Source of the DNA: Psychrobacter sp. LV10R520-6 | Lineage (GTDB): Bacteria; Pseudomonadota; Gammaproteobacteria; Pseudomonadales; Moraxellaceae | Direction of reading: 5' to 3' | NCBI RefSeq assembly: GCF_900182925.1 | Contig: NZ_LT900024.1 | Coordinates: 930,001 to 994,000, forward strand | Length of the DNA: 64,000 nucleotides | Shown: positions 43,402 through 52,060 of the stretch, in pieces | Layout: each line of letters begins with the position of its first letter | Numbering within the stretch: position 1 is the stretch's first letter | Made by a program: the position numbers and the translations under genes | Notes under the pieces: model-generated | Told to the model about the DNA's origin: nothing | The model's database searches: none | Seen by the model: only the letters and a program-made list of their open reading frames with translations

Positions 43402-44964
43402 TTATTTATTAGCTCTCTTTTCCCAAGGATCATCTTGTCCAACCGTCACAATCAAAAACTTATCTGGCTCAAGGGTATCGCGCATGGTCTGGTTTACTTC
43501 TGATAACTGTACTTGGTCAATACGGCTGACATAATCGATCAAATAACTATCTGGCAATTGATAAAAATTCATCATTCCCAATAAACCATTAATCCCGGCA
43601 TTACTCGCAAAACTCATCGGAAAGCTATTTTTTAGATTGTCTGTCGTTAGGCGCATCTCAGTGCTAGTGATGCCATTATCCAAAGTGTCATTAATCACCT
43701 CCAAACTCGCGTCAATCGCCGCCCGTGCTTTATCATTTCGTGTTGAAAAGCCAATTTGGTAAGGGCCGCGAGCCAGCATTGGACTCATGGAGCCTGAAAT
43801 ACCGTAGGTATAACCCAGATTTTGGCGAATTTCGGTCATTAGGCGGGCGTTAAAATCACCACCTGCCAATACATCATTACCAACGGCAAAGTTAGTTTGT
43901 TGTTGCTGCGCCTTAGGGTCAGTGGCACGCTTGCTACCCAATTGTCCCATCAATACTGTGGTTTGAGAACTGGGAAACGGAATATGGATATGCTGTGATT
44001 TATCGAGTGGCTTAGGCTCGGGCAAAACAGCTGCCGCCTTTCCCATAGACAAATTAACAGTAATATCTTCAGCAAGTTTTTTAGCTTGAATTAAAGTTAA
44101 ATTGCCAGTCATTGCAAGAGAGGCGTTAGCAGCCACTAAATAGCGATTTTGAAAATCAATTAGATCTTTTCGTTCAATACTGGGCACACTTTCAAGCGTA
44201 CCGGAAGAAGGGTGAGCGTAGGGGTGTTTGCCATATAATGCTTGGTTAAAGGCAAGGCTAGCGAGGCTGCCGGGGTCCTGTTTTTGCTGCTGCAATCCAA
44301 CCAACAAACGCGCTTTATTACGCGCGAGAATTTGCTGATCAAAGGTCGGCTTAGTCAGCATTTGAGTCATCAAGTCAATAGCCGGCAGTAGATGTTCATC
44401 ATCGGATAGGCTGCGTAGTGAAACGATAAACATATCTTTATAAGCGCTGCTGTTTAGATTGATACCCAAAGTCTCAACTGCGCGAGTAAATTCATTTTCG
44501 TTTAAGCTTTGTGACCCTTGAGTGAGCATGGTAGCAGTCATATTGGCAATACCAAAGCCTTCTGAGCGTATATTACCATCACGGGCGCTACCGGCATTGA
44601 AGCGTAAATCTATATCGACAATAGGTAATGCTGCCGCGCGTACAAAAGACACTGGAACGCCCGCTGTGGTTTCAAAATGGTCAACATTCGGCACGGTCAC
44701 TTGTAAGGGTTTAACGGTATCAAGGCTACTCAGTTTCGACAACGCTGTAATGGGTGCATTGGCATCGACGGCAGCTGTGGGCGCACGATTATCTGTCATA
44801 GCCGTATCTGCGTAAGCGGGAACAGTCAACGTTGCCAACCCTATAGCTATACCCATACTCATATAGGACAGCTGCTTAGGTTTAGAAACTGTTGACCGTG
44901 TTGAGTTTGGTATGTGGGCTAGAGCTGTTTTCTTTGTCGTGAATTTAGAAGTCTTATGAATCAT
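43402..44964 (-). CDS. M16 peptidase family protein, non-catalytic partner
   Basis: A 520-residue exported protein (signal-type hydrophobic stretch about residues 33-52, ending AYA). It has the two homologous M16 halves, but the position where HxxEH should stand reads GFGIANMTATML, so zinc cannot be bound. The second half keeps the substrate-binding Arg/Tyr region, IRQNLGYTYGISGSM. Paired with the upstream active member it matches heterodimeric M16B proteases in which one chain supplies chemistry and the other the R/Y pair. The gene lies 85 bp downstream of its partner. Confidence 0.88.
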   Translation of the reverse strand: MIHKTSKFTTKKTALAHIPNSTRSTVSKPKQLSYMSMGIAIGLATLTVPAYADTAMTDNRAPTAAVDANAPITALSKLSSLDTVKPLQVTVPNVDHFETTAGVPVSFVRAAALPIVDIDLRFNAGSARDGNIRSEGFGIANMTATMLTQGSQSLNENEFTRAVETLGINLNSSAYKDMFIVSLRSLSDDEHLLPAIDLMTQMLTKPTFDQQILARNKARLLVGLQQQKQDPGSLASLAFNQALYGKHPYAHPSSGTLESVPSIERKDLIDFQNRYLVAANASLAMTGNLTLIQAKKLAEDITVNLSMGKAAAVLPEPKPLDKSQHIHIPFPSSQTTVLMGQLGSKRATDPKAQQQQTNFAVGNDVLAGGDFNARLMTEIRQNLGYTYGISGSMSPMLARGPYQIGFSTRNDKARAAIDASLEVINDTLDNGITSTEMRLTTDNLKNSFPMSFASNAGINGLLGMMNFYQLPDSYLIDYVSRIDQVQLSEVNQTMRDTLEPDKFLIVTVGQDDPWEKRANK

Positions 44965-45049
44965 AACTGTCTTCTTATTAAAAAAGCGACTGGGCGCTAA
45001 ATAGGTAACTAGTAATCAAGTATGAAGTGTAAAAAAGCAGGTGATTCTC

Positions 45050-46537
45050 TTAGTTATTCGACTCTACTTTGTCAGTTTTTATCTTGTCAGTTACTGTTTC
45101 ATCTTTAGGCGGTACAATATGCATAACGGTCAGATTTTCTTTTACTAGATATTTTTTGCTAGCGGCTTTGATATCAGCAATTGTTACCTTATCAAGCTTA
45201 GCAGGTAAAGAGGCAAGGAGTCGGTCATCAAGCCCGATAGATTGCAGTGAACCAATCATCTGTGCTTGCCCTTCCATACTGTCTTGAGCATAAATAAGTC
45301 CGGTGACAGTATTGGTCTTCGCGCGGCTGATTTCATCGGCTTGAATAGGGTCGGTGGCAAGCTTATTAATTTCAGTCATGATAGCCTGCTGCGCTTGTTC
45401 TAAGCTCACGCCTTCACGTGGGGTCGCTTGAATCAAAAACAGTCCATCACCACGATCCAGTAAGTCATAGGAGGTGCCAACGGTAGCCAATAGCCCTTGC
45501 TCACGTATTAATCTACTCTCTAGGCGTGCAGACAGACCACCATCTAACACGTCTTGCGCAAGCGATAAGGCGTAGGCTTGTTTTTCATCCTTTGCGCCAG
45601 CGGTCAGTAAACTGGGCACGTTATAACCCATCAATAAGACCGGAACTTTTACCGCTTGCTCAGAGCTGACTTGCTTATAACCGCGGAATCCTTGTTGGCT
45701 AACAGCTGGACGCTTAGGAAGTTTACTGGTAGGTAAGTCGCCAAAGTAGCGTTTGACTCGCGTTAAAACCTCTTGTGGCTCAACATCACCCACAATGACC
45801 AAAGTCGCATTGTTAGGGGCATACCAGGTCTTATACCAGTCTTTTAATTCTGCCAGTTTAATTGATTCAAGCTCTACCATTGGTCCGATAACGGACTCGC
45901 CTTTGGGGCTGTTGGGTAAGGCTAGCAGGCGAAAAGATTCATAAGCCTTAGCAAGCGGATTATCATCGGTACGTTGGCGACGCTCTTCCATAACGACTTG
46001 ATGCTCTTTCGCAAACTTTTTCGCATCAAAGAGTAAATTGGTCATACGGTCCGCTTCTAGCTCTAGTGCTAATGGCAGACGATTGGCCGGAAAGAGCTCG
46101 TAATAGCCGGTATAATCATAACTGGTAAAGGCATTATTTATCCCGCCAAATTTGGCAATCAAGCGCTCATAGTCATCGCTTGATACGTCAGCCGTCCCTT
46201 TAAACATCATATGTTCAAGTAAGTGCGAGAGTCCGCCTTTATCTAGGGGCTCATCCGCCGAACCTACTCGATACCAAATCTGAGTCATCACGACGGGTGC
46301 GCGATGGTCTTCCTTCACGATAATTTTGAGACCATTCTCCAACTGATATTCATGCCGCCCTGACATATCTATAGCTAAGGCTGAGTTATTGGTCGAATTT
46401 GATGCTGGCGTGACTGGTGTCAAATCAGATTGTGCTGTTTGTTTAAGGGTATTGGTTTGACAGGCCGTGAGGGTAGCGGTTGATGCTAAAGATAAAGCCA
46501 AAGTGCAAACGATGTGCAGGGTTCTAGATGATGACAT
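45050..46537 (-). CDS. M16 zinc peptidase, catalytic subunit (predicted lipoprotein)
   Basis: A 495-residue insulinase/processing-peptidase family protein. The N-terminus has a lipobox-like TLTACQ with Cys at residue 26, so it is probably anchored to a membrane facing the periplasm. The inverted zinc motif HLLEH is in GGLSHLLEHMMFKGT (about 105-119), and the third ligand Glu lies about 76 residues on, in KEHQVVMEERRQRTDDNP. Substrates are unknown. It is followed by the inactive homologue, and two tiny lipoprotein genes precede it in the same direction. Confidence 0.9.
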   Translation of the reverse strand: MSSSRTLHIVCTLALSLASTATLTACQTNTLKQTAQSDLTPVTPASNSTNNSALAIDMSGRHEYQLENGLKIIVKEDHRAPVVMTQIWYRVGSADEPLDKGGLSHLLEHMMFKGTADVSSDDYERLIAKFGGINNAFTSYDYTGYYELFPANRLPLALELEADRMTNLLFDAKKFAKEHQVVMEERRQRTDDNPLAKAYESFRLLALPNSPKGESVIGPMVELESIKLAELKDWYKTWYAPNNATLVIVGDVEPQEVLTRVKRYFGDLPTSKLPKRPAVSQQGFRGYKQVSSEQAVKVPVLLMGYNVPSLLTAGAKDEKQAYALSLAQDVLDGGLSARLESRLIREQGLLATVGTSYDLLDRGDGLFLIQATPREGVSLEQAQQAIMTEINKLATDPIQADEISRAKTNTVTGLIYAQDSMEGQAQMIGSLQSIGLDDRLLASLPAKLDKVTIADIKAASKKYLVKENLTVMHIVPPKDETVTDKIKTDKVESNN

Positions 46538-46876
46538 GGTAGGTTCTACTTATAATAATGACGACCGAATAATGATGACTGAACACAGTAACTTTAAAAT
46601 ACAGCAACTTTAAAATATAGCAACAAGCTGTACTATAAAGAATTCTTTATATCAGAAATCAAAATGGCCGTTGGTTCAAGTGCTTGAAGGGTGCTACAAC
46701 CTACCACCGAAAAAGATAAAGCAGCAATAATAAGTGCAAAGGTTGTTTTAGTAGCTTTTCTATTTTTGACATCGTTCAATTGATATTTGCTCTTCAATAA
46801 ACGTCTGCGTTTTGATAAGCGTGAATGTATTGAAGATGACATGATAAGGTCTACCTATATAAAACGATGATCGAAT
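46530..46876. repeat. Direct duplication of a gene-start region
   Basis: 46530-46570 and 46835-46876 are about 70-75% alike (GATGACATG... TCTAC.TATA...CGAAT). Each contains the ATG and leader of a minus-strand gene: the M16 catalytic subunit and the 69-residue lipoprotein, both starting MSSS. Confidence 0.65.
46633..46842 (-). CDS. 69-residue putative lipoprotein
   Basis: A short gene whose product has a very basic 30-residue N-terminus, a hydrophobic stretch (TTFALIIAALSFSVV) and a lipobox VVGC at about residue 49, leaving a mature peptide of only 21 residues that ends in PTAILISDIKNSL. It resembles the next small gene (46934-47086) around and after the Cys: GCST, then PTA and terminal SL at identical spacing. 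Function unknown; not a family I recognise. Confidence 0.6.
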   Translation of the reverse strand: MSSSIHSRLSKRRRLLKSKYQLNDVKNRKATKTTFALIIAALSFSVVGCSTLQALEPTAILISDIKNSL

Positions 46877-46933
46877 GTACTCATGCTAAATCTTACAATA
46901 ACTAAGTCTGGCAATAACTTGCAATAAGAAGTA

Positions 46934-47086
46934 TCACAAAGACTTATGAGCACCGACAATGACACTAGCAGTTGGTTTAAACTCATGAGTGGTACTACAG
47001 CCTGTAGCCGATAGGGTCACTGTAGCTACTAAAAGAATCAGGCTTATGCTGACAAGTTTTTTGTTATAGATAGATATTGATAACAT
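46934..47086 (-). CDS. 50-residue putative lipoprotein
   Basis: ATG at 47086 with AGGA nine bases upstream, TGA at 46936-46934. A signal sequence (KKLVSISLILLVATVTLSATGC) places the lipidated Cys at residue 30, and the mature 21 residues are CSTTHEF then KPTASVIVGAHKSL. Spacing of Cys-Ser-Thr, Pro-Thr-Ala and the final Ser-Leu equals that of the neighbouring 69-residue lipoprotein, so the two are probably paralogues. It is the first of four same-strand genes leading into the M16 pair. Confidence 0.62.
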   Translation of the reverse strand: MLSISIYNKKLVSISLILLVATVTLSATGCSTTHEFKPTASVIVGAHKSL

Positions 47087-47367
47087 AAACAGTTCCTAAT
47101 AAAAAAGTACTAAATAATGTCTGGGTAAGAGTAGGTGAATTTTAGAGTAATAAAGCTCAGATTTTTGTGTCCAAACCTTAAGCTAAGCTATCTTAGTAAG
47201 TTTGTATCGTATGGCAATACTCTATCATTGTGTTGAATGAGCTTAGTCTGAATTATGCTAAACTATGACAAAAATCATCTCTCATTCGGATGGTGTGTAT
47301 CTGAATAAATAAAAAATGACTTTATAGTAAACAGATTACTGACGTTGATAACTTTTAGGGCAAGCTT

Positions 47368-48795
47368 ATGAATAATCCAAACAATAACAATCGCGTGGTC
47401 ATTAACCTTGATGGCAGTCTTGATGATTTAGATGACGATGATATTACCTTACCCAGCATGCCAGCGCAATCTGTGCCCATTATTGACGAGCCTGATTCTC
47501 AATCTGAACCTGAAACGTTGAGCGATAAAAGTGCTGAAGAAAAGCAACAAAACAACCATGCCGTAAATACAGAAGTATCAAGCGCGAGTGCGGCAGAAAA
47601 TATAGCCTTGGGTGCGCCGATTGTATCACCTGAAGTCAAAAATGAGACCGAAAGCACACCGCCTAGCGACAGTCCAGCGTCGAGCCAGCCAAAAAATGAG
47701 ACCACGAAACCAGCTATACCAATAATGCCTCTACAAGCGCAATTAGGCGATAGTGCAAATGTGAGTTCTAAAAGTAGCAGCGCCGAGCCATCTAAAGTAG
47801 AGCCAGAACAACAAGTTGAACCGCAAGATAATCAACAAGAAAATGAGCCACAAGGCCGCCAAAAAGGCAGCTGGTTTAACCGTATGAAGTCAGGTTTGAC
47901 CAAGTCACGTAAGAATTTGGCTGAAGGTATGGTGAGTATCCTTATCGGCGGTAAAGAAATTGACGATGAGCTGTTAGAAGAGGTCGAAGATCAGTTATTG
48001 GTTGCTGATATTGGCGTAAATGCGACCAATCGTATTATCAAAAGTTTGACTGAACAGACCACGCGTGGCGATTTAATCTATGCGCATTCTTTATATAAAG
48101 CATTACAAACGGAACTGGTCGATATCCTAACGCCGAAAGTCGCACCACTTGTCATTGATACTAGCAAAAAACCTTTCGTCATTTTAGTAGTTGGGGTTAA
48201 TGGCGTAGGGAAAACCACGACTATCGGTAAGCTTGCTAAGCGCTTACAAGGTGAGGGTAAATCTGTGATGCTGGCCGCCGGTGATACTTTCCGCGCTGCT
48301 GCTACTGAGCAGTTACAAATTTGGGGTGATCGTAATGATATCCCGGTTGTCGCGCAAGGTCACGGCTCCGATAGTGCCTCAGTTATTTTTGATGCCATGC
48401 AATCTGCCAAAGCTAAAAATATTGATGTGCTGATAGCGGATACTGCGGGTCGCTTGCAAAATAAAACCCACCTGATGGCCGAGCTTGAAAAAGTGGTACG
48501 CGTAATGCGTAAGTCTGATCCTACTGCGCCGCACGAAGGCATGATTATACTTGATGCGGGTACGGGACAAAATGCGATTAATCAAGTTGAGCTGTTTAAT
48601 AAAGTAGTGCCGTTAACGGGTATTACTATTACTAAACTAGATGGGACTGCTAAAGGCGGTGTGGTATTCAATATTGCCGAAACCACCGATGTTCCTATTC
48701 GTTATATTGGGGTTGGGGAGTCCATTGATGACTTGCGGGCCTTTAGTCCGAAGCAGTTTGTTGCAGCCTTGTTTGAAACTGACGAGAAAGAGTAA
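47368..48795 (+). CDS. ftsY: Signal recognition particle receptor FtsY
   Basis: A 475-residue SRP GTPase that docks ribosome-SRP complexes at the membrane. The N-terminal 165 residues are acidic and low complexity (Asp, Glu, Ser, Gln), the membrane/lipid-associating A domain. The NG domain follows: MVSILIGGKEIDDELLEE (N), VGVNGVGKTTTIGKLAK (G1, about 271-287), AAGDTFRAAA (G2), ADTAGRLQNK (G3), TKLDGTAKGG (G4) and GVGESIDDL (G5). It is monocistronic; ftsE/ftsX do not follow. Confidence 0.96.
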   Translation: MNNPNNNNRVVINLDGSLDDLDDDDITLPSMPAQSVPIIDEPDSQSEPETLSDKSAEEKQQNNHAVNTEVSSASAAENIALGAPIVSPEVKNETESTPPSDSPASSQPKNETTKPAIPIMPLQAQLGDSANVSSKSSSAEPSKVEPEQQVEPQDNQQENEPQGRQKGSWFNRMKSGLTKSRKNLAEGMVSILIGGKEIDDELLEEVEDQLLVADIGVNATNRIIKSLTEQTTRGDLIYAHSLYKALQTELVDILTPKVAPLVIDTSKKPFVILVVGVNGVGKTTTIGKLAKRLQGEGKSVMLAAGDTFRAAATEQLQIWGDRNDIPVVAQGHGSDSASVIFDAMQSAKAKNIDVLIADTAGRLQNKTHLMAELEKVVRVMRKSDPTAPHEGMIILDAGTGQNAINQVELFNKVVPLTGITITKLDGTAKGGVVFNIAETTDVPIRYIGVGESIDDLRAFSPKQFVAALFETDEKE

Positions 48796-48922
48796 GGTGG
48801 CTAGATCTCTCATATTGATGTGAATAACCAAAAGATGACACCGTTACAAGTAGTGTCATTTTCATCTTCTGGGCTAAGTTTATAAGTCTAGTTTTTAAAA
48901 TAGCGCTAATTTTGAGACAACT

Positions 48923-49495
48923 ATGATAGTAACTACAACAAGTTTTGGACAATATGAGTTAGCTTTAATTGCAGGTGCTAATGAAAATGAGAGCTCTAAA
49001 ATTGTTGTCGTTGATTGGCTGAAAGAAAGCCAGTCATGGCTTAATTCTAAATCATTTCCTAAGCTTAAAAAGCATTATAAACTTGATGATAGTGACTTTG
49101 AGTTTATAGATAAAAATAGCCTAAGCATCGATGATGCAACACAAGCTCTATTACTTGCTGCTATTGGACAAATCAATGAATACCTTAATGGCGAACGCAA
49201 AGACTTTGATTTACCTTTAGATTTATCATCAGGTACCGATTTTCAGCAAAGAGTATGGAGAGAACTGCAAACAATACCTCATGGTGAAGCTATCAGCTAT
49301 GCCACGTTAGCACAGCTTGTTAATAATCCTAAAAGCTATCGTGCCGTTGCTAATGCTAACGGGAAAAACCCATTTAGCATTATTGTTCCTTGTCATCGAG
49401 TGATCAGTAGTGATGGTAAGCTTGGTGGTTATACTGGCGGATTGGATAAAAAAGAATACTTGTTGGCGCTAGAAGGCGTTAAATGTAAAGGTTAG
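48923..49495 (+). CDS. ogt: Methylated-DNA--[protein]-cysteine S-methyltransferase
   Basis: A 190-residue suicide DNA repair protein that takes the methyl group from O6-methylguanine. The acceptor Cys is in IIVPCHRVISSDGKLGGYTGG (described as PCHRV, about residue 149), preceded by the helix-turn-helix with its Arg finger (VNNPKSYRAVANANGKNP). It lacks an Ada regulatory domain. Length and order fit Ogt. A TnpB element lies just after the stop. Confidence 0.92.
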   Translation: MIVTTTSFGQYELALIAGANENESSKIVVVDWLKESQSWLNSKSFPKLKKHYKLDDSDFEFIDKNSLSIDDATQALLLAAIGQINEYLNGERKDFDLPLDLSSGTDFQQRVWRELQTIPHGEAISYATLAQLVNNPKSYRAVANANGKNPFSIIVPCHRVISSDGKLGGYTGGLDKKEYLLALEGVKCKG

Positions 49496-49499
49496 CTTT

Positions 49500-49640
49500 A
49501 ATGATGAACTACCGACCACCTATAGAGGTGGCGGTTTCTTAGGTAATACCCATACTTGATACGATATTCTGTATCAGCGGTTAGGCAAATTCACTAAGCT
49601 AACCCTGTCGCACCGACAGTTTTATTCTTTAGACAGCGTA
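49500..49640 (-). ncRNA. Likely omega-RNA (reRNA) region of the TnpB element
   Basis: In TnpB elements the guide RNA overlaps the 3' end of tnpB and runs to the right-end hairpin. Here the minus strand goes from the tnpB stop through a GATACAGAATATCGTATC hairpin and the GCCACCT/AGGTGGT hairpin to GTAGTTCATC. Boundaries are inferred from family knowledge, not from an RNA alignment. Confidence 0.45.
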
Positions 49641-50745
49641 ATCCTTGATTTAGGATGTTGATACTGGCGTTGATATCCCTATCATTACTCTGTAAGCAAT
49701 TTGGGCACTGCCAAGACCTCACAGATAATGGTAATTCAGCCTTAGCAAGTACATGATCACAGCCTGAGCAGGTTTTAGACGATGGATACCATCGGTCTAT
49801 TTTGACAAGCTCTTTACCATACCATTCTGATTTATAAGCAAGCATGGCGGTAAAAGTAGACCATGAGCTGTCCGATATGGCTTTGGCCAGCTTTCTATTC
49901 TTAACCATGCCCTTGATGTTCAAATCTTCAATTGCAATAACATCGTGGTTTTTGATGAGATTGAATGAGAGTTTATGCAGGAAATCTTTGCGTGCATTGG
50001 TTATTTTTTCATACACTTTGGCAACTTTTAGGCGCTGCTTTTGGTAATTACGACTTTCTGACAGCTTACGCTGTTGAGTTTTAGCAACTAGTCTGCGCTT
50101 GGCTAATATCTTCTGAGATTTGGCCATTTTAATTTCAAGTTTTGATAAAAACTTAGGATTAGCAACTTTTAACCCGTCTGATAAAGTAATAAAGTCTGTT
50201 AATCCTAAATCAATACCGATATTGGAGTGGGTTTTAGGTAGATCATCAACCATTGTTTCAACCAGTAGGCTGACATGGTATTTGCCCGATGGGCTTTTGC
50301 TGATGGTAGCGCTTTTAATTAAGCCATTGATAGAGCGGTGTATCTTCGCCTTGATGTGACCGATTTTAGGCAGTTTAACGCTGCTTTGTGTGACTGAAAC
50401 TGTACCCTTTTGATTATTGGTAGTGTAGCTGTCTTTGATGCCTTTTTTCTTGAATTTAGGAAAGCCTGAACCTTGTTTGAAGAATTTACTATAAGCACTG
50501 CGTAGGTTTTGCTGGACGTTGGCTAACGCCAAACTATCCACTTCTTTTAACCATTCAAACTCAGTCTTGTATTGAGCTGGAGTATTTTTTAGTTCGGTTT
50601 TGGTTTCTCGGTAATGTTCAATCTTATCATTCAGCATCTTGTTCCAAATAAAGCGGGTGCAACCAAACGACTTAGCAAAGAATATTTGCTGATCCTCTGT
50701 CGGGTACAGTCTGATTTTATAGGCTTTAAGGATTTGTTTGCTCAT
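49594..50745 (-). CDS. tnpB: RNA-guided endonuclease TnpB-family protein
   Basis: A 383-residue OrfB/TnpB protein. The N-terminal helix-turn-helix (KIRLYPTEDQQIFFAKSFGCTR, in two halves) is followed by the split RuvC nuclease: IGIDLGLTDF (first Asp), VIAIEDLNIKGM (Glu), a C4 zinc ribbon CSGCDHV...CPNC (about 332-355) and NDRDINASINIL (third Asp). All catalytic residues are present, so it is probably active. TnpB cuts DNA next to a short motif under guidance of the RNA from the element's end. The stop overlaps the presumed RNA region. Confidence 0.92.
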   Translation of the reverse strand: MSKQILKAYKIRLYPTEDQQIFFAKSFGCTRFIWNKMLNDKIEHYRETKTELKNTPAQYKTEFEWLKEVDSLALANVQQNLRSAYSKFFKQGSGFPKFKKKGIKDSYTTNNQKGTVSVTQSSVKLPKIGHIKAKIHRSINGLIKSATISKSPSGKYHVSLLVETMVDDLPKTHSNIGIDLGLTDFITLSDGLKVANPKFLSKLEIKMAKSQKILAKRRLVAKTQQRKLSESRNYQKQRLKVAKVYEKITNARKDFLHKLSFNLIKNHDVIAIEDLNIKGMVKNRKLAKAISDSSWSTFTAMLAYKSEWYGKELVKIDRWYPSSKTCSGCDHVLAKAELPLSVRSWQCPNCLQSNDRDINASINILNQGLRCLKNKTVGATGLA

Positions 50746-50828
50746 ATAGAAGTTGCTTGTAATTAGCGGTATAATTATTAATTATTATAACACATACGCC
50801 AAATAGTAACCCAAAAATACGCATTCAT

Positions 50829-50850
50829 CCCACTACTTTAGAAGTAGGGG
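50829..50850. repeat. Left-end hairpin of the TnpB element
   Basis: CCCACTACTTTAGAAGTAGG plus GG: stem CTACTT/AAGTAG extended by CCC/GGG with one bulged A. Confidence 0.65.
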
Positions 50851-50914
50851 AGTTCTGCACTGAGGTGTTAAAATTAACCATTTAAAAAGTTTATTACATA
50901 AAGAAGGTGCAAAA

Positions 50915-50943
50915 AAGGCCAAACGTTTAGAAGCGTTTGGCCT
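50915..50943 (-). terminator. yebC terminator
   Basis: Stem AGGCCAAACG (50916-50925) / CGTTTGGCCT (50934-50943); the six A at 50911-50916 give the U tract on the minus strand. Confidence 0.88.
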
Positions 50944-50989
50944 CCTTTCTACATAAACTATCTATTAATAGATAGCTTGTTAATAACCA

Positions 50990-51739
50990 TTATTCCTCAA
51001 GCTGTGCTATCACCTCGTCTGAGAAATTTACATTGGTGTAAACTTCTTGTACATCATCGATGTCCTCTAACATATCAATCATTTTCATTACTTGTTGCGC
51101 ATCATCAATGTTACCAATCTCCGCACTAGTCGCTGGTGACATAGTGACCTCAGCGTTGTCAGAGACCAAGCCTGCCGCATTTAAGGCGTCTTTCACTTGA
51201 CCAAAGCTATCTACTTCGGTAATAACTAACAGTGTTTCACCATCGTTTTCGATATCTAGTGCGCCGGCATCTAATGCTGCGAGCATTACTTCATCCTCTA
51301 AACTGACATCATTAAAGCTAATCTCACCGCGCTTATTAAATAGATAAGCGACAGAGCCTGAAGTGCCTAAGTTACCATCGTGTTTGGTAAAAGCATGACG
51401 CACTTCACTGACGGTTCGGTTGAGGTTGTCAGTCATGGTTTCGACTAATACGGCTACGCCGCCGATACCATAACCTTCATAGCTGACTTCTTCCATATTG
51501 TCGTTATCACCGCCGCCCGTACCACGAGCAACCGCACGATTGATCGTATCCCTAGTCATATTGGCTGATAAGGCCTTTTCAATGACGGCTCGTAAGCGTG
51601 GATTTTTATCAGGGTCGGGGTCACCTTGCTTGGCAGCGGAGACAATTTCGCGGATAATTTTGGTAAATACTTTACCTTTTACCGCATCCTGACGCGCTTT
51701 ACGGTGTTTGATATTTGCCCATTTTGAATGACCTGCCAT
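50990..51739 (-). CDS. yebC: YebC/PmpR family protein
   Basis: A 249-residue member of the YebC family, of normal length. [19 protein letters not shown] at the N-terminus, then [25 protein letters not shown] and [21 protein letters not shown] are near-invariant. Members were annotated as transcription regulators; work on YebC-type proteins has more recently tied them to translation of proline-rich sequences. ruvC often follows yebC in gammaproteobacteria, but not here. Single gene with its own terminator. Confidence 0.95.
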   Translation of the reverse strand: MAGHSKWANIKHRKARQDAVKGKVFTKIIREIVSAAKQGDPDPDKNPRLRAVIEKALSANMTRDTINRAVARGTGGGDNDNMEEVSYEGYGIGGVAVLVETMTDNLNRTVSEVRHAFTKHDGNLGTSGSVAYLFNKRGEISFNDVSLEDEVMLAALDAGALDIENDGETLLVITEVDSFGQVKDALNAAGLVSDNAEVTMSPATSAEIGNIDDAQQVMKMIDMLEDIDDVQEVYTNVNFSDEVIAQLEE

Positions 51740-52060
51740 ATTACATCCTTAAATTTTTGCTTGTTATTTAGTGAGCTGATAAGAGGGCTGCTAATAACAA
51801 CCGCTGATTTGTGCTCACATAATTTTTTATTGTACAATGGCCAAGCTGATTTGTGGTAATAAGCTTACTTGTGCGTTAATGATTTGTATGTTGTTAAGAG
51901 CGTTTTTTTGCTACACTGTGACAAATGTTATAGGGCTATAATAACCATCAGTTGTCGATATTATAAACCACTTATAAGCATTTTGACTCGCCACACTTTT
52001 CATACCGATTTAAACCATTCGATTTTATAAACCCATTACTGCTATGACGCTACCTATTCT
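51740..52060. other. Intergenic region between divergent yebC and the ion-channel gene
   Basis: 321 bp with no coding frame. A possible rightward promoter is TTGTGC (51809-51814), 18 bp, TACAAT (51833-51838), though it lies over 200 bp from the channel start. Confidence 0.4.

Larger units (their letters stand above)
49500..50875 (-). mobile_element. Solitary TnpB element (IS200/IS605 superfamily, IS1341-like)
   Basis: One tnpB gene without tnpA. Subterminal hairpins lie at both ends, as in IS200/IS605 elements: CCACCT/AGGTGG at 49512-49534 beyond the tnpB 3' end, and CCC-CTACTT/AAGTAG-GGG at 50829-50850 upstream. There are no inverted-repeat termini or target duplication, which is normal for this group. 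Exact ends are approximate. It sits between ogt and yebC and disrupts neither. Confidence 0.8.
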
